Assembly: GCA_023445445.1 (NCBI GenBank)
Contig: JAEXLD010000027.1
Coordinates: forward strand, 1 to 64,000
Length of the DNA stretch: 64,000 bases
From: Bacillota bacterium
GTDB taxonomy: Bacteria > Bacillota > Clostridia > Clostridiales > Clostridiaceae
Direction of reading: 5' to 3'
Shown here piece by piece: positions 36,370 to 45,376 of the stretch; position 1 is the stretch's first letter, and each line of letters begins with the position of its first letter. A program made the translations under genes and the position numbers. The notes under the pieces are model-generated. The model saw only the letters and a list, made by a program, of their open reading frames with translations, was not told where the DNA came from and did not search any database.

Positions 36370-38553
36370 ATGATTAGTAAAAAAACACCTTTTATTCTTT
36401 ATGGTGGAGATTATAATCCAGATCAATGGCCAAAGGAAACTATAATAGAGGATATTGAGTTTTTTAAGCTTGCTAATATAAATACTGTTACTCTACCTGT
36501 ATTTAGTTGGGCTCTTTTACAACCTAATGAAGATACCTATGACTTTAAGTGGCTTGATGATATTTTAGATGTGCTAAAAGAAAATAATATTTATGTTTGT
36601 TTAGCTACATCAACAGTAGTTCAACCAACTTGGATGTCAAAAAAGTATCCTGAAATATTACCAACGGATTTTCAAGGAAGAAAGAGAAAATATGGAGGAA
36701 GAGCTAACTTCTGCCCAAATAGTGAAAAATATCGTAAGTTTTCTGTAAAGCTTGCCACAAAACTTGCTGAAAGATATAAAGATTATCCAAATATAATTGC
36801 TTGGCATATAAGTAATGAATATGCTAACTATTGTTATTGTGATAATTGTGAAAATAAATTTAAAGAATGGGTTAAAAATAAGTATAAAACTATTGAAGAA
36901 GTTAATAAGGCTTGGAATATGAATTTCTGGGGACACACTCTTTATAGTTTTGATGAAATAGTTGCACCTTCAGACTTAAGTGAAATGTGGAATGGATATG
37001 ATAAGCAATGTACTACCTTCCAAGGTATGGCTATAGATTATAATAGATTTATGTCTGACTCAATTCTCCAATGTTACTTAGGAGAATATGAGGCTATTAA
37101 GGCTATAACTCCAGAGATAAAAATTACTACTAACTTAATGGGAACTTTTAAACCTTTAGATTATTTTAAATGGGCTAAGTATATGGATATAATTTCTTGG
37201 GATAATTATCCTGGATTAAATTCAACTCCAAGTGATATTTCCTTCCGTCACGACTTAATGAGAAGTTTAAAAAAGGATGAGCCTTTTATGTTAATAGAGC
37301 AAACACCTAATCAACAAAATTGGCAGCCTTATAATAGTTCAAAACGCCCTGGTGTTATGAGACTTTGGAGTTATCAGGCCCTTGCTCATGGTGCTGATAC
37401 AGTTATGTTCTTCCAACTTAGACAGTCCATTGGTGCATGTGAAAAATACCATGGTGCTGTTATATCTCATGCAGGCCATGAAAATACTAGAGTTTTTAGG
37501 GAATGTGCAGAGCTTGGTGAAGAACTTCATTCTTTAGGAGATACTATAATTGATTCAAAATATGATGCAAAGGTAGCAATAGTCTTTGATTGGGATAACT
37601 GGTGGGCAGTAGAATTCTCAAGTGGTCCATCTATTAGCCTTAGATATGTGGAACAAATAGAAAAGTATTATAAGGCCTTTCATAATTTAAATGTTGCAGT
37701 AGACTTTGTAGAACCTAATGAAGATTTATCAAAGTACTCTGTTGTGCTAGCTCCTGTTTTATATATGCTAAAAGAAGGTGTAGCTGATAATATTAAGAAC
37801 TTTGTGTCAAGGGGTGGAACCTTTATAACTACTTACTTTAGTGGATATGTAAATGAAAGTGATTTAGTTCAACTTGGTGGATATCCAGCAGAATTAAGAG
37901 ATATGCTTGGTTTATGGGTAGAAGAAATAGATGCCCTTCCACCAGAAATTAATAATTCAATTAATTTTGTATCAGATTTATATTCCATGAAAAACACTTA
38001 TAATTGTAATATGGTTTTCGATATCATTAACATAGAAAGTGCTGAAGTTCTTGCAGTTTATGGTTCTGATTTCTATAAGGATAAGCCAGTCTTTACTTCT
38101 AATAAATATGGTGAAGGATTAGCTTACTATATTTGCTCTAATCCTGAGCAGGATTTTTTAAATGACTTTGCACTAAATTTAGCAAAGAGGAATAATCTAT
38201 TACTAGAAATAGAACCTATAAAATCCATAGAATATATAAATGAGCTAGAAGGAATAGCTGGCACCTATAGTATAACCTCTAGTATATCCTCTAGTATAAC
38301 TGGTATAGAAATTACTAAAAGATATAAAGATAATTATTCACTAATATTTATTTTAAACCATAATGATAGTGAAATTACTATAAAACTTGATGATAGTAAA
38401 GAATATACTAACCTTTTAAGTGTTGGTAGTAATAGTAATAATAGTAGTACTGATACTGGTACTGGTACTGATACTGGTACTGGTACTGGTACTGAAATTA
38501 TAAAGGATAAATTAGTATTAAAAGCTAAGGATGTAGCAATTCTAAAACTGTAA
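36370..38553 (+). CDS. Glycoside hydrolase family 42 beta-galactosidase
   Basis: 727 residues, no signal peptide, cytoplasmic. TIM barrel with GGDYNPDQWP at the N-terminus, acid/base Glu150 in HISNEY, nucleophile Glu310 in LIEQTPNQQNW and zinc-type cysteines (NFCPNS, YCYCDNC). Trimerisation and C-terminal beta domains follow. Near residues 686-709 an in-frame low-complexity stretch (SNSNNSSTDTGTGTDTGTG) interrupts the C-terminal domain. AAGGAGG precedes the ATG. The stop codon lies inside a palindrome repeat unit (copy e). It removes terminal beta-galactose from imported oligosaccharides. Confidence 0.93.
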   Translation: MISKKTPFILYGGDYNPDQWPKETIIEDIEFFKLANINTVTLPVFSWALLQPNEDTYDFKWLDDILDVLKENNIYVCLATSTVVQPTWMSKKYPEILPTDFQGRKRKYGGRANFCPNSEKYRKFSVKLATKLAERYKDYPNIIAWHISNEYANYCYCDNCENKFKEWVKNKYKTIEEVNKAWNMNFWGHTLYSFDEIVAPSDLSEMWNGYDKQCTTFQGMAIDYNRFMSDSILQCYLGEYEAIKAITPEIKITTNLMGTFKPLDYFKWAKYMDIISWDNYPGLNSTPSDISFRHDLMRSLKKDEPFMLIEQTPNQQNWQPYNSSKRPGVMRLWSYQALAHGADTVMFFQLRQSIGACEKYHGAVISHAGHENTRVFRECAELGEELHSLGDTIIDSKYDAKVAIVFDWDNWWAVEFSSGPSISLRYVEQIEKYYKAFHNLNVAVDFVEPNEDLSKYSVVLAPVLYMLKEGVADNIKNFVSRGGTFITTYFSGYVNESDLVQLGGYPAELRDMLGLWVEEIDALPPEINNSINFVSDLYSMKNTYNCNMVFDIINIESAEVLAVYGSDFYKDKPVFTSNKYGEGLAYYICSNPEQDFLNDFALNLAKRNNLLLEIEPIKSIEYINELEGIAGTYSITSSISSSITGIEITKRYKDNYSLIFILNHNDSEITIKLDDSKEYTNLLSVGSNSNNSSTDTGTGTDTGTGTGTEIIKDKLVLKAKDVAILKL
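38425..38496 (+). repeat. In-frame microsatellite in GH42 gene
   Basis: A trinucleotide run (GGT/AGT/AAT, 38425-38448) is followed by eight hexamers ACTGRT (38449-38496: two GAT variants, five GGT, one GAA). It encodes Ser/Asn then Asp-Thr/Gly-Thr repeats, and any change in unit number keeps the frame. Confidence 0.85.
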
Positions 38554-38610
38554 AAATTTGGTCCCCTGGGGATGTTTTTAAACTGTAAATTTTTGGTCCC
38601 CTGGGGTAGA
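38545..38610. repeat. Tandem CCCCTGGGG units at the GH42 stop codon (copy e)
   Basis: Two 35-nt direct repeats, each AAACTGTAAA(A/T)(A/T)TTTGGTCCCCTGGGG, with nonamers at 38563-38571 and 38598-38606. The first unit includes the TAA stop codon of GH42. Confidence 0.85.
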
Positions 38611-38653
38611 TTATTTTGGCTAATAACTTTTTTCATATACATCTCTTTATTTT

Positions 38654-38682
38654 AAAGAAAGCTAATATCCTTAGCTTTCTTT
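38654..38682 (+). terminator. Terminator after GH42
   Basis: AAAGAAAGCTAA-TATCC-TTAGCTTTCTTT followed by TTTG: perfect 12-bp stem. The remaining 250 bp up to the lipoprotein gene are AT-rich; TATAAT at 38865-38870 may be its -10. Confidence 0.85.
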
Positions 38683-38937
38683 TTTGTTTCTCCTAAAAAA
38701 ACTTCCACCAATATCACAAATTATTAATACTGTTTTATTACTTTTATCACTTGTAAATATTTTATATTAGATATTTATCTCCTTTGTTATTGTTATTCCA
38801 ATTATTATTTAATTAAAAAATAAAGAAAAGTAATATACTAAGAAAATTTTACATTTATTTACTGTATAATTATATTGATGAATTATTAAAAATGGTACAG
38901 ACTATAAATTTAAATTTATTAATTAAGGAGAATTTTT

Positions 38938-39567
38938 ATGCGCTTATTTAAAACAATTTCGCTATTACTCTTATCATCTATTTCTTCACTATTTTTTATT
39001 GGCTGCTCTCAAAATGCTGCTGATGGTAAACCAGTAATCTACCTATATCCAACTGAAGAAGAAATTATTAGTGTAAAATTAGATTATGATGGAGAACTTA
39101 CTTCTACTTATCCTACATACAAGGATGGATGGACTGTTAAAGCTAAACCAGATGGTACATTAACTAATTTAGAAGATAATAGGGAGTATTCTTATTTGTT
39201 TTGGGAAGGAAATCCAAATGTAGACTTAAATATTTCAGAAGGATTTGTAGTAAAAGCTGAAGATACAAAAGATTTTTTGCAAGAAAAATTAGACTATATA
39301 GGTTTGACCCCAAAAGAATATAATGAATTTATAGTTTATTGGCTTCCTATTCTTCAGGAAAATGAATATAATCTTATATCTTTTGCAGGAGAAGAATATA
39401 GTAATTATGCTAAATTAGAAATAACTCCAAAACCAGATTCAGTCTTAAGAGTTATGATGATTTACAAAGCATTGAATAAGCCTGTAGAAATTAAAGAACA
39501 GCAATTACAGCAATTTGAGAGAACAGGATTTTCTGTTATAGAATGGGGCGGAAGGCAAGTATATTAA
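38938..39567 (+). CDS. Lipoprotein of unknown function with KPVIYLYP motif
   Basis: 209 residues. Signal peptide with lipobox FIGC (Cys about 23). The mature part begins with GKPVIYLYPTEEEIISVKL and contains a TYPTYKDGWTVKAKPDG segment and SYLFWEG, a conserved architecture seen in scattered bacterial proteins without known role. The end is ERTGFSVIEWGG. It is probably anchored on the outer face of the membrane. RBS AAGGAG. No clear partner; it faces the ECF sigma/anti-sigma pair, so it may belong to that regulon. Confidence 0.75.
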   Translation: MRLFKTISLLLLSSISSLFFIGCSQNAADGKPVIYLYPTEEEIISVKLDYDGELTSTYPTYKDGWTVKAKPDGTLTNLEDNREYSYLFWEGNPNVDLNISEGFVVKAEDTKDFLQEKLDYIGLTPKEYNEFIVYWLPILQENEYNLISFAGEEYSNYAKLEITPKPDSVLRVMMIYKALNKPVEIKEQQLQQFERTGFSVIEWGGRQVY

Positions 39568-39577
39568 GCATTTATCA

Positions 39578-39636
39578 TTTCCATATTTCTGGTCCCCAGG
39601 GGGTATTCCCCTGGGGACCAGTTTTTTTCCAGTACC
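39578..39636. repeat. CCCCAGGGG/CCCCTGGGG hairpin (copy f)
   Basis: CTGGTCCCCAGGGG (39589-39602) and CCCCTGGGGACCAG (39608-39621) form a perfect 14-bp stem with loop GTATT and a run of seven T. It lies between convergent genes and can serve as terminator for the plus-strand lipoprotein. TTTCCATATTTCTGG on its left is shared with copy g. Confidence 0.85.
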
Positions 39637-41034
39637 TTATTTAACTTTTACTTTAATCGCTAAATCATTTAAAACATCAATTTCAGATAAATCTTTATTG
39701 TAAAAAACTGATAGTTCTTCCTCTATTCCTGTAGTATCAAAGGAAATAATAGCATTATTTATAGCATTTAAATTATCAAATCTCTCTATACTTTCAGAGT
39801 CCATCCATATAGGATTAAAATTCAACACTAAGTTTGGGTCTTGTAGCTTTTCTTTCATACTGCTAGGTGCAATATTAATATTATTTATTAAGATATCTTT
39901 ATTAATTCCATTAACATTACAATCTATAAAAATCTTATTATTAGTTTTATTAATTGAATTAATTATAATAGTGCCAAAAGGTTCTAAGTCAATTGTATAT
40001 GGCAAGATAGTATTTAGGTCTATAAAAACTTCTGAGCCTGCTTGTTTTGAAGCTTTCTTTAATGTTGGAATAATATTAATTTCATTTATTCCCTTAGAAG
40101 AATTAATTAAATAACGGCTTATTCTAACTTTTGTTGGAGAAATAAATTCCCTTTTCTCATCAAATCCTGAGTTATTATATAGATTTCTTCCAAATTCATT
40201 AACTATATAAGCATCTAAAATATCTTTATCCATTAAAGACTCATTTATTTCTAGAGTATAAACAACATAAGTAATAAGTGGTGTTCTAATAACTTTTTCA
40301 ACAGATATTTTTGCCTTTTCATTTTCTTTTACAATAGGCTCCTTTAATTGGAAAATATCATTATTAGTCATTTTCATATTTACTTTTAAATTTATAGTTA
40401 TTTTTTCTGATGATAAGCCAAAATTATTTACATCAATAGAAATACTATCTCCATCATCAATTGAATCAACAATTATATTCTGATAACCTATTATCTTATC
40501 TCCACTTTCTGAAAGCTTACAAGTACCACTTACTTCAATAGGTATAATATCTTTATTATTTATAGAAATCTTATTAATTTCTAATCCATTTACCAATTCT
40601 ACTGATAACAATTTTTGAATAGTATTAATGTCAGCATTTTGTCCAAAAAAAGCTGTATCTAAAGTATAAGTAAAAGTTACATCCTTTGAAGAATAAATAA
40701 CCTCATTTATAGTGATATATTTATTATCAACTTCTATAACAGTATTAGTTTCTTCAATATATTCATTACTATTATCAGTAACAATAATTGAAATATTCAA
40801 TTGCTTAAGCAATGAAATTAATGATGCTTTAATCGGCTTATAGTTTATACTTAATAAAAAAAATGATGCTGATAGTATAATAATTATGGATGCTGCCTGA
40901 ATATATTTTTTACTAAAATGTTTTTTATTTTGATTTGGTAAATTGCTAAGTAATTTATCAATACTCTTATCAATATCTAATGGAATTTCTTGATTTAAGT
41001 AATCCTTTTTAATGTCATCAAAATTTTTACTCAT
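39637..41034 (-). CDS. Membrane anti-sigma factor (DUF4179-like)
   Basis: 465 residues. A short cytoplasmic N-terminus (SKNFDDIKKDYLNQEIPLDIDKSI) that should bind the sigma factor, one membrane helix (about 46-64), and a large extracytoplasmic beta-rich domain as in DUF4179 proteins. It overlaps the sigma gene by 8 nt. It would hold the sigma factor inactive until an envelope signal arrives. Confidence 0.8.
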   Translation of the reverse strand: MSKNFDDIKKDYLNQEIPLDIDKSIDKLLSNLPNQNKKHFSKKYIQAASIIIILSASFFLLSINYKPIKASLISLLKQLNISIIVTDNSNEYIEETNTVIEVDNKYITINEVIYSSKDVTFTYTLDTAFFGQNADINTIQKLLSVELVNGLEINKISINNKDIIPIEVSGTCKLSESGDKIIGYQNIIVDSIDDGDSISIDVNNFGLSSEKITINLKVNMKMTNNDIFQLKEPIVKENEKAKISVEKVIRTPLITYVVYTLEINESLMDKDILDAYIVNEFGRNLYNNSGFDEKREFISPTKVRISRYLINSSKGINEINIIPTLKKASKQAGSEVFIDLNTILPYTIDLEPFGTIIINSINKTNNKIFIDCNVNGINKDILINNINIAPSSMKEKLQDPNLVLNFNPIWMDSESIERFDNLNAINNAIISFDTTGIEEELSVFYNKDLSEIDVLNDLAIKVKVK

Positions 41035-41584
41035 GTTTATCCCCCCTACTATAATTATTTAAAATACTTTCTAATTTTTCCTTACCTCTTGAAATTCTAG
41101 AGCGTACAGTGCCCTTGGGAATTTTTAATATCACGGATATTTCTTCATAAGAAAAATCTTCAAAAAAGTACAATATAATAGGAAGTCTAAAGTCATCAGT
41201 AAGACTATTTAAAGAATTCCAAACATCTATTTTATTGTCAATATCTATGCTGCTATCCTTTGCCTCAAAATTAAAACTTTCTACATCTAAAGTAGACCTT
41301 CTTTTTCTAATTATTAAATAACATTCATTTACAAGTATTTTAATAATCCAAGTGCTAAAGCTTCTATCATCCTTTAAAGTATCTATTTTCGTCCATGCTT
41401 TAATTATTGTTTCTTGAAGTGAGTCATCTACATCAAAATCAGATTTCAAAATGCTTTTAGCAATTCTAAATAGTTTATGCTTATTGTTGTTGATTAGCCT
41501 TTCAAAAGCTTCTTTATCCCTTGTTTTAGCTAAGGTTACATCATTTATCTGCCTAGTTTCTTTGAATACATTAATATTCACCAT
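41027..41584 (-). CDS. ECF-type RNA polymerase sigma factor
   Basis: 185 residues. Region 2 with FDVDDSLQETIIKAWTKIDTLKDDRSFSTWIIKI and region 4 with YFFEDFSYEEISVILKIPKGTVRSRISRGKEKL. Group of ECF factors paired with single-pass anti-sigma proteins, like B. subtilis SigV/SigM. Probably transcribes its own operon from the site at 41616-41644. Confidence 0.92.
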   Translation of the reverse strand: MVNINVFKETRQINDVTLAKTRDKEAFERLINNNKHKLFRIAKSILKSDFDVDDSLQETIIKAWTKIDTLKDDRSFSTWIIKILVNECYLIIRKRRSTLDVESFNFEAKDSSIDIDNKIDVWNSLNSLTDDFRLPIILYFFEDFSYEEISVILKIPKGTVRSRISRGKEKLESILNNYSRGDKHE

Positions 41585-41615
41585 TTTTTATCTCCTAATT
41601 TTATATTTCATTAGT

Positions 41616-41644
41616 AAGATGATTCATTTTTCATAAAAGTTCCC
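41616..41644 (-). promoter_or_regulatory. Possible ECF-dependent autoregulatory promoter
   Basis: On the minus strand GGGAAC (41639-41644), 17-nt spacer, CATCTT (41616-41621), 32 nt before the sigma-factor ATG. GGAAC-type -35 elements are typical for ECF promoters. The assignment is inference. Confidence 0.4.
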
Positions 41645-41832
41645 TATTAAATGCACCTTATAAAAAAAATAATGTAATATTTAAAACAGGAATAAACTTA
41701 AGCTTTTGTTTAAAGTAATATTGATATTTGACAATAAAAAATAGATAATTGTTTGTGAATTTTTATTTAGCAATAGTTTAATTATTGTTCACCAAATCTA
41801 CTATACAAATTGGAATTTGCCGCTATCAATAC

Positions 41833-42249
41833 TTATAACAAACTCTCTTCATCTGTTGGATAATGTTGTGGCAAAGTAATATACCATCTTGCACCAAACT
41901 TATCCATTATAACAGTTGCTAAAGGACTCCAGGGCAATTCGCATACATCAGTTATAACTTTACCTTCCTTTTCTAAAATTGAAAAAATGCGATAAAACTC
42001 ATCTTTTGACTCAACGGTATACCCCATCTCAATAGGATTATCATACGACAAGTTCATGCCATTAGGAAGGTTCGTATCATTTGCTTCTGCAACGACGATA
42101 AAAGGCTCACCATCCTTCAATAATTCTGAATGAAAGTAATTCCCATCTTTATTTAGCACATGATACCCTACTTCAAGTCCAAATACATTACAATATAGCT
42201 CTATAGCTTCTTTACTGTTTTTTGCATAGATTCCTATTCCAATACTCAT
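41833..42249 (-). CDS. VOC-superfamily (PhnB/glyoxalase-like) protein
   Basis: 138 residues with two beta-alpha-beta-beta-beta modules. MSIGIGIYAKNSKEAIELYCNVFG opens the first, and the end VTDVCELPWSPLATVIMDKFGARWYI matches PhnB/3-demethylubiquinone-like VOC proteins. Function is usually unknown for this subgroup. Upstream lies the inverted repeat ATTAATGTA/TACATTAAT (42364-42392), a possible operator. Confidence 0.82.
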   Translation of the reverse strand: MSIGIGIYAKNSKEAIELYCNVFGLEVGYHVLNKDGNYFHSELLKDGEPFIVVAEANDTNLPNGMNLSYDNPIEMGYTVESKDEFYRIFSILEKEGKVITDVCELPWSPLATVIMDKFGARWYITLPQHYPTDEESLL

Positions 42250-42363
42250 AATTCAACTTCTCCTAACTTAAAATATTATAAATTCTGATTCCTCTCTACA
42301 AATTCTTATTTATATGAATGTTATCAGAATTATTCTTAGTTGGGCATTATAATACAATTGTTA

Positions 42364-42392
42364 ATTAATGTATATTTATATTGTACATTAAT
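42364..42392. promoter_or_regulatory. Inverted repeat upstream of the VOC gene
   Basis: ATTAATGTA and TACATTAAT with an 11-nt spacer, next to a TATAAT-like sequence (minus strand). Could be an operator. The rest of 42250-42500 shows nothing else. Confidence 0.35.
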
Positions 42393-42500
42393 CATAGCCT
42401 TACTTACATAATAATATTAATGTTCTATTTTTAAATTTCTTCACCATAATATATAAATCAGCACTTAATTAAAACTGAATAACTTAAAGAATATATTTAT

Positions 42501-42524
42501 TTCCATATTTCTGGACCCCAGGGG
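42501..42524. repeat. CCCCAGGGG palindrome (copy g)
   Basis: TTCCATATTTCTGGACCCCAGGGG; the nonamer at 42516-42524 lies 2 nt beyond the stop codon of the GH95 gene. Confidence 0.8.
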
Positions 42525-42526
42525 AT

Positions 42527-45370
42527 TTATTTTATTATCTTTTCCTCACATTCTGATAGCGTGAACCTTACTTTCTCTACAGAATCATTATCATCTAAAG
42601 TCATTAATTTTCTTCTATACTTAATATTACAAGTTCCAGCAGTTGTTGCTTTTATCTTAAGTTGGATTAGCTTATTGTCTTCCCAAGCTATATCTACAAT
42701 AAAACCGCCTCTTGCCTTTAAGCCCTTAACTTCCCCAGTTTTCCATTCCTTTGGGATTGCTGGCAGTATTTCTATATAGTCTGTATGGCTTTGAATTAGC
42801 ATTTCTGCTATTCCTGCTGTGCCTCCAAAGTTCCCATCTATTTGAAATGGTGGATGTACGCAAAATAAATTTGGATATGTTAATTTACTTAATAGAATTT
42901 TTAAGTACTTATAAGCTAGATCCGACTCCTTTAATCTTGCATAAAAATTAATTATCCAAGCACAACTCCAACCTGTATGTCCTCCCCCTTGTGCTAACCT
43001 TCTTGATAGAGTATTTTTACAGCCTTCTATTAAAGCTTCATTTTTATATTCTGTAATTTCTTTACCTGGATATAATCCAAAAAGATGAGAAATATGTCTA
43101 TGTCCCGGTTCCTTTTCTTCAAAGTCTTTAAACCACTCTTGAATTCCACCGAATTTATTTATTTTATATTTTGGCAGCTTGTCCATGGCAGTTTTTATTT
43201 TTTCTCTAAAGTCTGCCTCTATATTTAATTCCTCACTTGCTTTTATTACATTAGTAAATAAGTCTCTAATTATAGCTATATCCATAGTTGATGATTTACT
43301 AGCTGCACAAGGTCTTTTTTCATTATCTAAGAAATTATTTTCAGGAGATGTTGATGGAGATGTATTTAAAATTCCATTTTCATCTTCCTTTAACCAGCTT
43401 AATAAAAATTCTGCTGATTCCTTTATAACAGGATAATATTCCTTAAAAAATTCCTTATCTCTAGTAAAATCATAGTGTTCAAAAATATGTTGGCAAAGCC
43501 ATGGTCCTCCCATTGGCCAATATCCCCATTCACAGTTTCCTAAAACTTTATTTGAATATCTCCAAATATCAGAATTATGATTAGCTGTCCAACCATTACA
43601 ATTAAATTCTTCTCTTGCAGTTCTAACTCCTGAAACACTAAGGTCTTTAATCATATTTAGTAAGGGTTCATGACATTCTGGAAGATTACAAACCTCTGCT
43701 GGCCAATAATTCATTTCTGTATTTATATTTATAGTGTAGTTACTACTCCAAGCTGGTTTTACATCCTCATTCCATATTCCCTGAAGATTTGCTGGTTCAC
43801 TACTACTTCTGGAGGAGCTAATTAAAAGATATCTTCCATAGTGAAAATATAAAGTTATTAATGATAAATCATCTTCTCCACTTTTTAATCTTTCAAGTCT
43901 TTCATCAGTGGTAAGTATTTCTTTGTTTATGTTTGTAGCTTGTCCTTCACTATCTTTATATATATTATTTGAGGCTTGTCCATTGATATCATTGTCTTTT
44001 TTATCTATAGCTTGTCCATCGGCATTATTATATTTCTCTTCTATAGATTGTCCATGAATATACTTATATTCATTACTTATAACTTGTCCACCAGGATTAT
44101 TCCCTTTATCTCTTATATATTGCTCATGAATATCTTTATATCCATTATTTAAGGCTTGTACATAGCTATCATTGTATTTCTTATCCATAGCTTGTCTAGC
44201 GCCATTATTATATTTCTCTTCTATAGATTGTCCATTGCTACATTTGTCTTCCTTACTTGCAGCTTGTCCCTCGCTATTTTCATCTATGTATCTCCACGCT
44301 TGTCCCTCATTGTTTTCATCTGGGTATCCTAATGCTTGTCCTTCACTATCTTTAGATTCATTACTTATAGCTTGTCCCCTACTATCTTTTCCAATTGATA
44401 ATGAGTTAATATTTGTATTAGACATTGGCCGTGTACTATCAGCCATAACCTCTTCTCCTAACTTAAAATCAACCCTAGAAAATAATTCAGTATATTCCTT
44501 TAAATGATTATTAAACAATTCATTATAAGATAACTTACCTGCCTTATTTATAATTATCTTACTTAAGGCTTCTTCATTTCTTCCAAGAGAGCCTTGCATT
44601 ACACTAAAATTTTCAAAATTAGTGCTTGCTGATAAAATTAAAACTACTTCAGTAGCATTCCTAACCTCTAATATATCTTCATTTATACTAATATCACCAT
44701 GAGTATTTTTAACTTTTAACCTTACACAAAATTTTGTTCCTAAATTGCCTTCCTCATCATAAATAATAGTTTTATTATCTACATAGCTAGGTAAATTATC
44801 TATTGGTGTTATCCCTGTTAATTTAAGTCCTGCTTCTCCATCCTTATAAGATTTACTTTTTAACAAACTCTTTAATCTTACATCAAAATTAAGGGTTCCC
44901 TCTTTGTTTGATGTTATCTTCATTACTAAAACCTTATCTTCTGCTGAAACAAAGGTTTCTCTTTTAATTTCTATATTTCCCACAATATACTTTGCTGTTA
45001 CTAAGGCCTTTTCTAAATCTAATTCTCTAGAATAATTACTAAAACTCTTATCTTTATAATAAAAGTCTAACAATAAATCTCCTAGTGGTGCATAGGATTC
45101 AGTATAGGATGATAACATCTTTTCATTTATTATTTCTTGAGCTTCATAATATTTTTCATTATCTATTAGATCTCTTACTTCTTCTAAATAATCCTTACTA
45201 CTATAATTAGTTTTATCCTTTGGAAAGCCTGTCCACAAGGTATCCTCATTTAAGGCTATTCTTTCATTAAATACTTGTCCTAATACCATAGCTCCTAGAG
45301 TTCCATTTCCAAGAGGAAGTCCATCTACCCATTTATCTGCTGGTTTCTTGTACCAAAGCTTCTTACTCAT
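42527..45370 (-). CDS. Glycoside hydrolase family 95 (alpha-L-fucosidase/galactosidase) with internal repeat array
   Basis: 947 residues, against roughly 780 for usual members. N-terminal beta-sandwich (LWYKKPADKWVDGLPLGNG; LNEDTLWTG), then a 13 x 12-residue repeat insert (about 326-482), then the (alpha/alpha)6 barrel with LYFHYGRYLLISSSR, catalytic Glu in NTSPSTSPENNF (about 675) and HPPFQIDGNFGGTAGIAEM near the end. No signal peptide. The insert separates VDFKLG from TTDERLERL, normally neighbours, so it sits in a surface loop and the catalytic core is complete. It should remove alpha-1,2-fucose (or alpha-L-galactose) from imported chains. Last gene of the GH31-GH3-GH95 operon. Confidence 0.92.
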   Translation of the reverse strand: MSKKLWYKKPADKWVDGLPLGNGTLGAMVLGQVFNERIALNEDTLWTGFPKDKTNYSSKDYLEEVRDLIDNEKYYEAQEIINEKMLSSYTESYAPLGDLLLDFYYKDKSFSNYSRELDLEKALVTAKYIVGNIEIKRETFVSAEDKVLVMKITSNKEGTLNFDVRLKSLLKSKSYKDGEAGLKLTGITPIDNLPSYVDNKTIIYDEEGNLGTKFCVRLKVKNTHGDISINEDILEVRNATEVVLILSASTNFENFSVMQGSLGRNEEALSKIIINKAGKLSYNELFNNHLKEYTELFSRVDFKLGEEVMADSTRPMSNTNINSLSIGKDSRGQAISNESKDSEGQALGYPDENNEGQAWRYIDENSEGQAASKEDKCSNGQSIEEKYNNGARQAMDKKYNDSYVQALNNGYKDIHEQYIRDKGNNPGGQVISNEYKYIHGQSIEEKYNNADGQAIDKKDNDINGQASNNIYKDSEGQATNINKEILTTDERLERLKSGEDDLSLITLYFHYGRYLLISSSRSSSEPANLQGIWNEDVKPAWSSNYTININTEMNYWPAEVCNLPECHEPLLNMIKDLSVSGVRTAREEFNCNGWTANHNSDIWRYSNKVLGNCEWGYWPMGGPWLCQHIFEHYDFTRDKEFFKEYYPVIKESAEFLLSWLKEDENGILNTSPSTSPENNFLDNEKRPCAASKSSTMDIAIIRDLFTNVIKASEELNIEADFREKIKTAMDKLPKYKINKFGGIQEWFKDFEEKEPGHRHISHLFGLYPGKEITEYKNEALIEGCKNTLSRRLAQGGGHTGWSCAWIINFYARLKESDLAYKYLKILLSKLTYPNLFCVHPPFQIDGNFGGTAGIAEMLIQSHTDYIEILPAIPKEWKTGEVKGLKARGGFIVDIAWEDNKLIQLKIKATTAGTCNIKYRRKLMTLDDNDSVEKVRFTLSECEEKIIK
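43926..44393 (-). repeat. 36-bp minisatellite, 13 units, in frame within GH95
   Basis: The anchor GCTTGTCC (or a close variant, plus strand) recurs at 43938 and then every 36 bases exactly to 44370, thirteen anchors in all. The units encode 12 residues with consensus GQAxxxxYxDxx (for example SEGQALGYPDEN, SEGQAASKEDKC, SNGQSIEEKYNN, INGQASNNIYKD). Units differ from one another, and some pairs are near identical (two SIEEKYNN units 180 bp apart), so higher-order duplication is likely. Confidence 0.95.
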
Positions 45371-45376
45371 AATATT

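Noticed and set aside
43926..44393. 36-bp periodicity that might suggest a CRISPR array
   Set aside because: There are no repeat-spacer boundaries, units are diverged along their whole length, and the array is an open frame within GH95.
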